The notes under the pieces: generated by a model | What the model was told of the DNA's origin: nothing | Database searches by the model: none | The model's input: the letters and a program-made list of their open reading frames with translations, nothing else | DNA from: Haloplanus sp. HW8-1 | GTDB lineage: Archaea > Halobacteriota > Halobacteria > Halobacteriales > Haloferacaceae | Reading direction: 5' to 3' | Length of the DNA: 64,000 nt | NCBI RefSeq assembly: GCF_023703795.1 | Contig: NZ_CP098518.1 | Location: 1-64,000 of the forward strand | Made by a program: the position numbers and the translations under genes | Shown: positions 16,485 to 24,973 of the stretch, piece by piece | Position numbering within the stretch: the first letter of the stretch is position 1 | Layout of the letters: every line of letters begins with the position of its first letter

Positions 16485-18235
16485 ATGGGGGTAAATGAGT
16501 TGTCTCATCGTACTGTTTTTCGGAAAATTGCGCGTCGGTCCAATGTTGAGGGGCCGGTATATAATTCGACACCGCTGTACGATCGAACGTCGCTCGCTGG
16601 ACTGGAATCAGATATGCGGACAGTCTCAGAGGCGTGGTTTGACCACGAGAGCCATAACTCCGTTGAGAAGTTCGTCTGCGTACTCCCGTTAGCCTACTTC
16701 AGATTCGAGGCCCACGACTGTTATGAAAGGTCGACACGCTACGAGATGGACACTCTCTTTCGCGTGTTCGTGCTGAAAGAACTCTACGGATGGGAGCACG
16801 AAACAGAACTCCTCAACTACCTCGATAGCCATCCCGCACTCTGCGAACGCTTAGAGTTGGAGATGGTGCCCGATCAATCGACATTATGACGCAGCTGGAA
16901 CGAGCGCTTCACGCGAGATATCCGCGAGACGGTCCAGAAAGCAGCTCGAACGATCCTGATCAAAGCACAAAACGCGGATGTCGCCGTACCACGCGAACCA
17001 GAACGAAACCTCCCGGATCGAGGCCCCCACGCTACCGGATCGGACTCTGACGATCGGGCCCTCCTCGACAAGGCAGGGAGGGTCACTGACCACGTCAGTC
17101 GCGTCGTGTTCCCCGCTTTCTCGCTCGATTGTGGCGAGGCTGTGAAATTTCCGAGAACGCTTACTGGGGCTTACAGACCTACTTAGGGCTCCGTGAGAAC
17201 TTGGCCGCCAACAAGGGTGCTCGGAGCTTCATTCACGAGTCGACGTGTGATCGAACACCACTCGGGCACGGCCATCGCGACCAGATTCGTGATCTCTCTA
17301 TCGAGCAAATTCGCGAGATGTACCGCCAGGCGGTTCGGCAACTCATCGACGAGGTCGCGGGGACGGAGGAATTCTTCCGCGCAGGGATCGTCGCGATCGA
17401 CATCACCGAAGCCGACCTCTTCACGGGCGATAGGACGGGCCACGAGGGCGAAATTATCGAGACGAAAGAGAACACCGACGAGTATGCCTATCAGTGGGCG
17501 ACAGTCCAGTTGGTCGGGAACGCCGTTCCACTCGTGCTTGATGCACGACCGGTTCGACGAGGAGAGTCACGCAAGGAAATCGTCGAGGACTTGCTGGATT
17601 CGGCTGAAGAGCCCGTCCACGTCGATAACGTGCTGATGGACCGGGAGTTCGATAGCCAGCATATCCTTGAGATGATCAGCCAGCGCGGGCTGTACTACGT
17701 CGTCCCGAAGCGGATGCAGACGAGCGAGAAAGCCCAGGCCAAGCGATTGCTTCGACGTGATCAAGACCGCTACGAGACCGACCGGAAGCTCCACCTCGGC
17801 AAGAACGAATGGCACGAGACGACGCTGATCTACCGTCGGAAAGAAGACTCCGAGCACGACGACCACCGGCAGTACTCGATGTTCATGACGAATTGCGGGA
17901 GCGGTCACCTCACAGAGTACGGGTTTCGGTGGGAGATCGAGAGCGGCTACAAATCGATTAAGCGGTTCATGGCGGCGACGACATCGAAGGATTTTGGGCT
18001 TCGATTCTTCTACTTCGCGTTTGCGTGTCTTCTGTACTCGATCTGGCGCGCTGTTGATCTGCTCGTGCAGGTTGAGTTAATTGGTGAGTACGAACATTCG
18101 CCGATCGTAACAGCCGACAATACGCTGACGCTGCTGAAGAAGGAGACTGGAATCGGGGAGAGAGACACTCTGTCTAGGTTAGCGCGCCGTCTGAGTGGCT
18201 ACACTATCCGAGGCCACGGAAATACTCCGAATTAG
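16485..18235 (+). pseudogene. IS4-family transposase, copy 1 (nonsense and frameshift)
   Basis: A homologue of the copy at 24974. The DDE core is readable: Asp in IAIDITEAD, Asp in LMDREFDS, and the IS4 signature Y-x2-R-x3-E-x6-K in EYGFRWEIESGYKSIKRF. The gene is broken twice. A TGA stands at 16887 where copy 2 has TGG (Trp, in STLWRSW), and one base is lost near 17135 just before EISENAYWGLQTYLG. The ISH8-type subgroup is likely but not proven. The catalytic C-terminal half alone is still open (17129-18235). Confidence 0.85.
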
Positions 18236-18336
18236 TTTCTATCTCAACAAGCATGCTCGTTTGGAGAGGGATCTGAAGCAGATTCTGCTATCGATTCGCC
18301 CGAAACCACGCATCACAGCCCCGCTAAACCCACTGT

Positions 18337-18347
18337 AGTCTCAACTC
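18337..18347 (-). repeat. Right inverted-repeat end of unit 1
   Basis: AGTCTCAACTC, the complement of the left-end motif with 10 of 11 positions kept. It follows a roughly 60-bp stretch that is conserved with the right end of copy 2 (CACGCATCACAGCCCCGC block). Confidence 0.65.
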
Positions 18348-18357
18348 AACCTTCTGG

Positions 18358-18383
18358 AAGTTGAGACCGGACTTCTCAATGCA
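18358..18383 (+). repeat. Left-end repeat of unit 2
   Basis: The partner of 13458-13483 (22 of 26 identical). It also contains the inner TTGAGA/TCTCAA inverted repeat. Confidence 0.65.
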
Positions 18384-18483
18384 CAGACTCTGTTGGGAGG
18401 CACAAGGAAAAAAGAGCAGAGAGTTTTGTTGAATGCCCTAACAACGTACAAAGGTAAAGTGGCTTTGTCGCGGACACACTGAT

Positions 18484-18969
18484 ATGACTGACAAGGAGAT
18501 CGACGATGTCGACAAAGCGATCCTGTATGCACTCCAAGAAGACGCTCGAAACATGTCGTCCGGAGACATCGCGGAGCGGACCGGTACCTCCGACAGTACT
18601 GTCCGCAAGCGCATTCAGCGTCTCGAATCCGACGGCGTAATCAAAGGATACAGCGCTAGCGTCGACTATCAGAAATCAGGCTATCCGCTCCGAATGCTGC
18701 TTTACTGTACCGCTGCGATTCCCGAACGTGGTGACCTTGTCCCCGATATTCTGGACATCGATGGAGTGGTATCAGTTCAAGAGTTGGTCACTGGTGAACA
18801 AAACCTTCTCGTCACTGCAGTCGGCGAGACGGACAGCGACATTACACCCGTTGCACAGGAACTTCTCGATATGGGGCTCACCGTTGCCGACGAAGTCCTC
18901 GTTCGGAGTCACGAGACGACGCCCTTCGGGAAGTTCAATCCCAAGACTCAGACAGGCGACGATGCCTAA
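18484..18969 (+). CDS. Lrp/AsnC-family transcription regulator
   Basis: 161 residues: an N-terminal winged helix (DVDKAILYALQEDARNMSSGDIAERTGTSDSTVRKRIQRLE) and a C-terminal RAM-like effector domain. Haloarchaeal Lrp proteins bind promoters as dimers and respond to small ligands. Its only plausible local targets are the carbon-uptake genes of the same unit, so a role in their control is a reasonable guess. It overlaps the end of the convergent amidohydrolase gene by 4 bases. Confidence 0.9.
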   Translation: MTDKEIDDVDKAILYALQEDARNMSSGDIAERTGTSDSTVRKRIQRLESDGVIKGYSASVDYQKSGYPLRMLLYCTAAIPERGDLVPDILDIDGVVSVQELVTGEQNLLVTAVGETDSDITPVAQELLDMGLTVADEVLVRSHETTPFGKFNPKTQTGDDA

Positions 18970-19982
18970 ACGAGAACACGTTTGACGTCCAACTCGGTCG
19001 CACGACGAACGACTGCCTGTACTGGATCAACAGAGCCCGTCAGATTGTCCGAGTCACCGTCGAGGACGAGGAGTGCTGCGCGCCGGCCGGGAGCGATGAC
19101 ACCACAATCGAGTCCAACGATATCGGCACCGGCCGTCGTCGCCATCCGTAATACCTCTCGGGCAGTCACGTCGAACTGTTTCACCGTGTACGCCATCTCC
19201 CGAAACATCGACGGGGGATTCAGCATGACGTTGTCAGTCCCGAGTGCGACTGTCGTGTGGTCGAGCAATTCCAGTACTGGAGGGGTTCCAACGTCGAGAA
19301 CAGTGTTCGCGCGCGGACAGACCGCCACCGGGACTGACTGCTCTGTAACTCGCTGCAGGTGGTCCTGTTCTGCGTGCACCATGTGGACGAGGAGGTTCGG
19401 CTCCAGATCGAGTGCCGGATGGATGTCAGTCGCGTCGGGTTCGCCAGCGTGGATCGCAAAGGGCACGTCGCGTTTCCGGCAGGCAGCACGCTGTTCGGTG
19501 AAATCTTCGTCGTTTGCCCCGGAGGCGCCGTACCCGTCGGCAACATCGAGGACGGACTGCTTTCCGCTCCCGAAGATGAACGGGTCGATGGAAACGGATG
19601 CAGCCGCCTCACGGAGCGCGCGTGCCCCAGCAGCTCCGAACTCCCGGAAGTCCAAACAGGAGATCGTCCCTGTTCGCTTCATAAATCGGAGCGTCCGGCG
19701 CATCGCTGATACCAAGTTGGAACGGTCAGCAGCCGCTAATCGTCGGTGTTTCAGACTGTCCGGCGGTGCCACTGCTTCGTCGAGCGATAGCCCTACAGCC
19801 GCTTCCTTCGCGACGGAGTCACCCAGATGCGTGTGAGCGTTGACGAACGCCGGCAGTATGATATCGGTCGATGTCGTTTCTGTCTCCTCGATACGCTCAA
19901 TCTGACCGTCCTCGATAACAACACGACCCCGCATCGGCTCGAACGACCGGCCGACGATGAGAGTTCCCGAGAGTGCTTCCAT
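18966..19982 (-). CDS. Amidohydrolase-superfamily metal-dependent deaminase or hydrolase
   Basis: 338 residues from the ATG at 19982 (MEALSGTLIVGRSFEPM). Superfamily motifs in order: NAHTHLGDS (first metal His pair), AIHAGE, MVHAEQ, and ALGTDNVMLNPPSMFREM (Asp of the active site). The pattern resembles the cytosine deaminase/chlorohydrolase branch. Substrate unknown. It is divergent from the carbonic-anhydrase-like gene and shares its promoter interval, so it may belong functionally to the carbon unit or be a separate passenger. Confidence 0.82.
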   Translation of the reverse strand: MEALSGTLIVGRSFEPMRGRVVIEDGQIERIEETETTSTDIILPAFVNAHTHLGDSVAKEAAVGLSLDEAVAPPDSLKHRRLAAADRSNLVSAMRRTLRFMKRTGTISCLDFREFGAAGARALREAAASVSIDPFIFGSGKQSVLDVADGYGASGANDEDFTEQRAACRKRDVPFAIHAGEPDATDIHPALDLEPNLLVHMVHAEQDHLQRVTEQSVPVAVCPRANTVLDVGTPPVLELLDHTTVALGTDNVMLNPPSMFREMAYTVKQFDVTAREVLRMATTAGADIVGLDCGVIAPGRRAALLVLDGDSDNLTGSVDPVQAVVRRATELDVKRVLV

Positions 19983-20128
19983 ACCAGCACCTCCACGCCA
20001 ATAACGATATGATTTTTTGTACAGGTATATCGAACGTTCCGGTAAGGTACTGTTGATTGAAAACCAAAATGGTCGAAGGACCCCGATGGCGGCAGTAATA
20101 GGTCCGAGCGGAGGTGGCACAGCGTAGA

Positions 20129-20809
20129 ATGAACGGGAACGATCTCGAATCTGTCATCGAGTCGGTTCAAGACTGGGCCGGGCCTCAAAGCGACATGGGA
20201 CACGAATCGGATGCGCAGACGGCACTCGTCGTCTCGTGCTCGATGAGCAGTTGCAAGCTCCGGGGGCCGCTGTGGCCGGTTGACGCTACCTGGAACGTCG
20301 TTAGCGTCGAGACTCTCGGGAATCAGACACAGGAACGATACGAGGAACAAACGGTTCCAGACAGCACCATCGAACACCTCAGAACCCAGCACGACATCAC
20401 AGCGGTCATCGTTGTGGGACACACGAGTTGTGAGGTTCTCGAAGACGCCTATGAGCGGTGGGTTGCACCCGATGCAGAGTCACCTGTCGGGATCGAAGTA
20501 CGGTTGGATCCGCTCCGCTCGCTCGTCGGAGAAGCGTTCGAGGAGGGAGTCGTGACGGAATTGTTGCCGCTTCAGACGGTACAGTACCGACTCGCCGAGT
20601 ACAATCTTCGCCAACAGGTCCAATCTCTCCAGCAGGCACTCCCCTCGTCGGTGACGGTCGCTGGCTACGTTTACGATCAGGACGGTGCGTACAGTTCGTT
20701 CCCAGACAAGCGGTATCTGGTCGCCCTCGACGGTGCGACAGACCCGACCACAATCCGGGCTCGTCTCCCCGACGATGCGTCGATACGTGTCGCAAGCCTC
20801 CTGACCTGA
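20129..20809 (+). CDS. Beta-carbonic-anhydrase-like protein with altered active site
   Basis: 226 residues. The three zinc ligands of beta-carbonic anhydrase can be matched: C37 in VVSCSMSSCKLRG, and H98 and C101 in VGHTSCEVL. The catalytic Asp-Arg pair (CxDxR) is absent; the motif reads C-S-M-S-S. It may be an inactive, regulatory or mechanistically different member. It lies 188 bases upstream of the dabB-like gene, so a role in handling CO2 or bicarbonate is likely. The ATG at 20129 is preferred over a GTG 15 bases upstream. Confidence 0.7.
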   Translation: MNGNDLESVIESVQDWAGPQSDMGHESDAQTALVVSCSMSSCKLRGPLWPVDATWNVVSVETLGNQTQERYEEQTVPDSTIEHLRTQHDITAVIVVGHTSCEVLEDAYERWVAPDAESPVGIEVRLDPLRSLVGEAFEEGVVTELLPLQTVQYRLAEYNLRQQVQSLQQALPSSVTVAGYVYDQDGAYSSFPDKRYLVALDGATDPTTIRARLPDDASIRVASLLT

Positions 20810-20847
20810 CTCCTCTACCAGGCGACTCTGTGCACCGCTGGACAATC

Positions 20848-20884
20848 ATAATGTTCTATAATGTCCGCATACCGAACATAATGT
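20848..20884. promoter_or_regulatory. Helically phased ATAATGT repeats upstream of the dab genes
   Basis: ATAATGT occurs three times at 20848, 20858 and 20878, spaced 10 and 20 bp, so all copies face one side of the helix. CATAATGTTC (20847) and GAACATAATG (20874) also form a near-perfect inverted pair. A TATA-like CATATTTAAC (20894-20903) follows, about 95 bases before dabB. It looks like an activator or repressor array, possibly for the Lrp-type protein of the same unit. Confidence 0.5.
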
Positions 20885-20997
20885 GAATATAGACATATTT
20901 AACAACTGTTCTGTTCAATTCAGGAGTGAAAGCGACCAGAAGCGGACCCGTTGGGACCGTCTCGGGTGCCGCATAAAGTCGTACGATGGGCTGAACG

Positions 20998-22485
20998 ATG
21001 TCAGGACACAGTTCGAAACCGACGGTGGGAGCGCTCCCGGACACGACGGCGGATTCGTCGTTCGTGCCCGTTGCACTAACGTGGCTCGTGTGGTCGCTGT
21101 TCGTCGCGAGTATCGTCGTCCTCATCGCCAGAATCCGGTTTGGTGCCGCATGGGAAATCCCTGGATTGGTTGCCATCGACGGCCTGACTGTGCTGATGTG
21201 GGTGGTGGTCACCTTCTTCAGCGGTATCGTTCACAGCTACTCGCGCCGCTACATGGCCGGTAGCACCCACAAAACGGGGTTCTTCCTCGCTATGTTCGGG
21301 TTCACCGCAGCCGTGATGGCACTCGTCGCGGCCGACCACGTCGCACTGTTCGGATTCCTGTGGGTGGCGATGGGTCTGGTGATGGCCGAACTCATCGGCA
21401 TCACCGAGGGCTGGAAACAGGCACAGGCCGCCGCGACGGTCGCTCGCAAGTACTTTATCGCCAGTAGCGTACTGCTTGGGATTGCGCTGACGGCGCTGTG
21501 GTGGGCGACCGGCTCGACGACGGTCTCCGGAATTGGCGCGGCCGCCGACACGCTCGGTGGTTCGGTGTGGCTGGTCGCAGCCGGTGCGCTTGTGCTCGCG
21601 GCAATGATCCAGTCCGCCCTCATCCCGTTCCACAACTGGCTGCTCTCCTCGATGACCGCACCGACGCCGGCGTCCGCGCTGATGCACGCCGGGTTCGTCA
21701 ACGCGGGCGGCATCCTGCTGACTCGCTTTGCCCCGGTTATTACGGTCGACTCCACGCTCATGCTCGCAGTGGTCGCCGTCGGCGCGGCGAGTGCTGGCGG
21801 CGGGAAGCTCCTGAAGTCCGTCCAGACGGATATCAAAGGAAAACTCGGCTGCTCGACGGTCGGTCAGATGGGCTTTATGATCATGCAGGCCGGCCTCGGT
21901 TTCTTCGGGGCTGCGATCACCCATCTCATTCTACACGGGTTCTACAAGGCCTATCAGTTCCTCAGTTCGGGCGAACAGGTCGAACACACGAGTCCGAGCG
22001 AGACCACCGAGCACACGATCGGCCGTATGACGAGTGCCGTCGGCTTTGTCGTGGCGTTGCTGACCGGTCTCGCCGGTGGGGTGGTGTTCACGGTGCTGAC
22101 GGGAAAGGGAGCAAGCGTCGACAGCGGCCTCCTGTTGACCTTCTTCGTCGTCTTCACCACGCTCCACGCGGCCCGTAGCGCGGTCCAGCACACCTCACTT
22201 CCGACGCTCGCCCGCTATGGGACCGTCCCGCTGGTGTTCTTTCCGGCCATCGTCGTCTACGCCGTTGTCTACGAAGGTGTCTCGGGCCTCTTGGCAGTCG
22301 GCACGGCAACGACCGAACTGACTCTGCTCCACGTGGTCATCGCCGTCGGCTTCGTCGGCATCTATGTCGCCATCGAGACCGGGGTCCACGAACACAGCCA
22401 GCGGCTCTACGTGGCACTGCTGAACGCCACCCAACCGTCATCGAACACGTTACTGACTTCCACGGAGGATTACAATGAGTACTGA
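20998..22485 (+). CDS. dabB: DabB-like (NuoL-type) subunit of an inorganic carbon transporter
   Basis: A protein of 495 residues with about 13 hydrophobic helices, from the antiporter-like NuoL/MrpA family: LLSSMTAPTPASALMHAGFVNAGG and the lysine-bearing helix SVQTDIKGKLGCSTVGQMGFM. It is shorter than respiratory NuoL and no other complex I genes are present. It is followed, with an 11-base overlap, by a DUF2309 (DabA) gene. That pairing defines the DAB dissolved-inorganic-carbon system, in which DabB is thought to supply cation energy. ATG start. Confidence 0.85.
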   Translation: MSGHSSKPTVGALPDTTADSSFVPVALTWLVWSLFVASIVVLIARIRFGAAWEIPGLVAIDGLTVLMWVVVTFFSGIVHSYSRRYMAGSTHKTGFFLAMFGFTAAVMALVAADHVALFGFLWVAMGLVMAELIGITEGWKQAQAAATVARKYFIASSVLLGIALTALWWATGSTTVSGIGAAADTLGGSVWLVAAGALVLAAMIQSALIPFHNWLLSSMTAPTPASALMHAGFVNAGGILLTRFAPVITVDSTLMLAVVAVGAASAGGGKLLKSVQTDIKGKLGCSTVGQMGFMIMQAGLGFFGAAITHLILHGFYKAYQFLSSGEQVEHTSPSETTEHTIGRMTSAVGFVVALLTGLAGGVVFTVLTGKGASVDSGLLLTFFVVFTTLHAARSAVQHTSLPTLARYGTVPLVFFPAIVVYAVVYEGVSGLLAVGTATTELTLLHVVIAVGFVGIYVAIETGVHEHSQRLYVALLNATQPSSNTLLTSTEDYNEY

Positions 22486-24877
22486 ATTCGTCATCCGCGA
22501 CAGCATCGACGAAGCTGCGACCACCGTCGGTTCCCTCTGGCCCATTCACTCGTTCGTGACGGCAAACCCCCTCTCGGGGTTCGAGGACCAGCCGTTTGGA
22601 GAGGCTGTCGAACAGGCCGCTACTTTATTGGGCGGCCGTGGCTACCCCAGCGCCGAGACGTTCGGAACGGCGCTGGAACGCGGCCAGATCGACCGGGAAC
22701 TCCTTGAGGCGGAGCTCGCTGAAGCAGGCTACGAGAACGACCCAGCGACGTTACTCGACCGTATGGCCGACGCGGCCGGTGCCGAGAACAGTGACACGGA
22801 CACCGCCACGGACCACGTCGACAGGGTGTTGACGAAGTGGTTGTCAGCCTTCCTCGACGAGGGGAGCGCCCACTGGTCGATGCCGAACCGTGAGGCGGGG
22901 TTCTACACCGCCTTCCGTGGAATGGCCGAATACGACAGCGACATCCCCGACAAGGGGGCCGTCGCCGACCTGCCCGAAGCGCCAATCGAGGCTATTGAGG
23001 CGGTCCTGAAGTCTTACCCTGAGAGTCAGTGGGTGCCAATCCTCGAGGAACAGCTGGCTGCGCTCCCGGGCTGGACCGGGTTCATCAAGCAGCGCGCCGA
23101 GGACGAGGGTGTATGGCAGTCGACGTACCCGATTTCGCTGGAGGGATATCTTGCGGCGCGTCTGGCACTGCTGGATGCCGTCGACGCTGACATCAAGCCG
23201 GACGACGACACCGACGTGAACCCGACGGATGACCTCGCTCAGGCGTTCCTGCGTGCGTGGGAAACGACCTACCGCGAAGACCTCGTCGGGACCGTCGCGG
23301 CCCAGAGTCAGTCGATGGACGACACCGATACGTCGGGCCGCCCGGACGCTCAGTTGGTCTTCTGTATCGACACCCGCTCAGAGACCATCCGCCGCCACAT
23401 CGAGGTGACGGGCGACTACGAGACCCACGGGTACGCTGGCTTCTTTGGCATCCCGATGGAGTATCAGGGCTACGACGCCGACGTGTCGGTCGATGCCTGT
23501 CCACCGATCCTCGACCCACAGCATCACATCACTGACTTCCCGACCGACGACGACACGCAGGCGCGCCACGACCGCTGGTCCGGCATGCGTGCGGCCGCCG
23601 ACGAAGTCATCGAGATACTAGAGGCCAACGCGGCCACCGCCTACGGATACGTCGAGACTGCCGGGAGCGGCTACGGCTTCTCACTCGCGGCTCGGACGCT
23701 CGTTCCAGGACGCGTCCACGACCTGATCGACGCCGCCGCCGAGTTGGTGCCCGACGACCACGAGTTCTGTGAGCCGCTGGTCCACCACCAGTACACCTAC
23801 TCCGGCGACCTGCCGGTGGGGTTGACCACCGAGGAGAAAGTCGAATACGCCGCAACTGCCTTCGAGTTGATGGGGTTCGAAGAGTTCGGTCGCCTCGTCG
23901 TCTTCGCGGGGCACGCCAGCGAGACGGCAAACAACCCCTACGACTCAAGTCTGGACTGCGGTGCCTGTGCGGGCAACCCCGGCGGCCCGAGTGCCCGCGT
24001 TCTCGCGAAGATTTGTAACGACGACGCCGTCAAGACCGAGCTCCGCGAGCGTGGGTTCGACATCCCCGAGGATACGGTCTTCATCGCCGGTCAGCACAAC
24101 ACGACGACCGACGAAGTGGACCTGTTCGCGGACGACGTGCCCGAGAGCCACGCGGACGACCTCGACCAGTTGCGGGCGGATCTTGCGACGGCTCGCGAGC
24201 ACGCGACGGCCGAACGTGCTGAGGCGATGGGGACCGACGGCTCGGCCGGCGTCACCGAGACGGAACGTCGTGCCGCCGACTGGGCCGAGACGCGTCCCGA
24301 GTGGGGGCTGGCTGGCAACGCTGGATTCGTGATTGGCCCCCGCGAGTTGACCAGCGGCTGTGATCTCGACGGGCGTGCATTCCTCCACTCGTACGACTGG
24401 TCGACTGACCCCGACGGAGACGCGCTGGAGGCCATCTTGACTGGCCCCATGGTCGTCACCCAGTGGATCAACACCCAGTACTACTTCTCGACGGTCGATA
24501 ACGCCGTCTACGGCAGCGGGTCGAAGGTGACCCAGAACCCAGTCGGCAACGTCGGTGTCTATCAGGGCAACGGCGGCGACCTGATGGCCGGGCTCCCGCT
24601 CCAGTCGCTGATGATCGCAGACGACGAACCGTATCACCAACCGCTCCGCCTCTCGACGATCATCCACGCGCCAGTCGAGCGCGTTACCGACATCTTGGCC
24701 GACCACGAGGAGCTGACCGAAATTCTGGACAACAACTGGCTCTCACTGACAGTCGTCGATCCGACTCAGGATCACCGCGTCTTTCACTACGAGGAGTCCT
24801 TGGAGTGGATGGCAGTGTCCGAACAGACCGAAGCACATCCGGAGATGCCGAACACTCAGGCTGTCGCAGACGACTAG
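22475..24877 (+). CDS. dabA: DabA-like (DUF2309) inorganic carbon transporter subunit
   Basis: An 800-residue DUF2309/UPF0753 protein. In characterised DabA a beta-carbonic-anhydrase-like zinc site (C351, D353, H524, C539 in Halothiobacillus) hydrates CO2 in one direction. The same set is here with identical spacing: C297 and D299 in VFCIDTRSE, H480 in FAGHASETANNPY and C495 in LDCGACAG. Like other DabA it has the N-terminal PIHSFVTANPLSGFED block. It starts with ATG inside the end of dabB (11-base overlap, AGGA-type ribosome site upstream). It ends 96 bases before the transposase remnant. Confidence 0.88.
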   Translation: MSTEFVIRDSIDEAATTVGSLWPIHSFVTANPLSGFEDQPFGEAVEQAATLLGGRGYPSAETFGTALERGQIDRELLEAELAEAGYENDPATLLDRMADAAGAENSDTDTATDHVDRVLTKWLSAFLDEGSAHWSMPNREAGFYTAFRGMAEYDSDIPDKGAVADLPEAPIEAIEAVLKSYPESQWVPILEEQLAALPGWTGFIKQRAEDEGVWQSTYPISLEGYLAARLALLDAVDADIKPDDDTDVNPTDDLAQAFLRAWETTYREDLVGTVAAQSQSMDDTDTSGRPDAQLVFCIDTRSETIRRHIEVTGDYETHGYAGFFGIPMEYQGYDADVSVDACPPILDPQHHITDFPTDDDTQARHDRWSGMRAAADEVIEILEANAATAYGYVETAGSGYGFSLAARTLVPGRVHDLIDAAAELVPDDHEFCEPLVHHQYTYSGDLPVGLTTEEKVEYAATAFELMGFEEFGRLVVFAGHASETANNPYDSSLDCGACAGNPGGPSARVLAKICNDDAVKTELRERGFDIPEDTVFIAGQHNTTTDEVDLFADDVPESHADDLDQLRADLATAREHATAERAEAMGTDGSAGVTETERRAADWAETRPEWGLAGNAGFVIGPRELTSGCDLDGRAFLHSYDWSTDPDGDALEAILTGPMVVTQWINTQYYFSTVDNAVYGSGSKVTQNPVGNVGVYQGNGGDLMAGLPLQSLMIADDEPYHQPLRLSTIIHAPVERVTDILADHEELTEILDNNWLSLTVVDPTQDHRVFHYEESLEWMAVSEQTEAHPEMPNTQAVADD

Positions 24878-24973
24878 CCGCTCCGGAACCCGTACTGGAC
24901 GGGAAGCAGTGGGCTGCTCTGACCCTTCTCTGGACGCAGGAATCCGACCTCCTTCGATACTCTACTCAACAAG

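Larger units (their letters stand above)
13458..18347. mobile_element. Cargo unit 1: cbiMNQO plus IS4-type transposase remnant
   Basis: 4.9 kb from AAGTTGAGACT (13458) to AGTCTCAACTC (18337-18347). The passengers are the four genes of a Co/Ni ECF transporter. The transposase remnant is last, and no inverted-repeat end is visible between cbiO and the transposase gene. The left end therefore lies on the far side of the cargo. Confidence 0.6.

Noticed and set aside
20998-22485. NuoL-like gene as part of respiratory complex I or an Mrp antiporter
   Set aside because: No other nuo or mrp genes nearby, shorter than NuoL, and coupled to a DUF2309 gene, which defines DabB.
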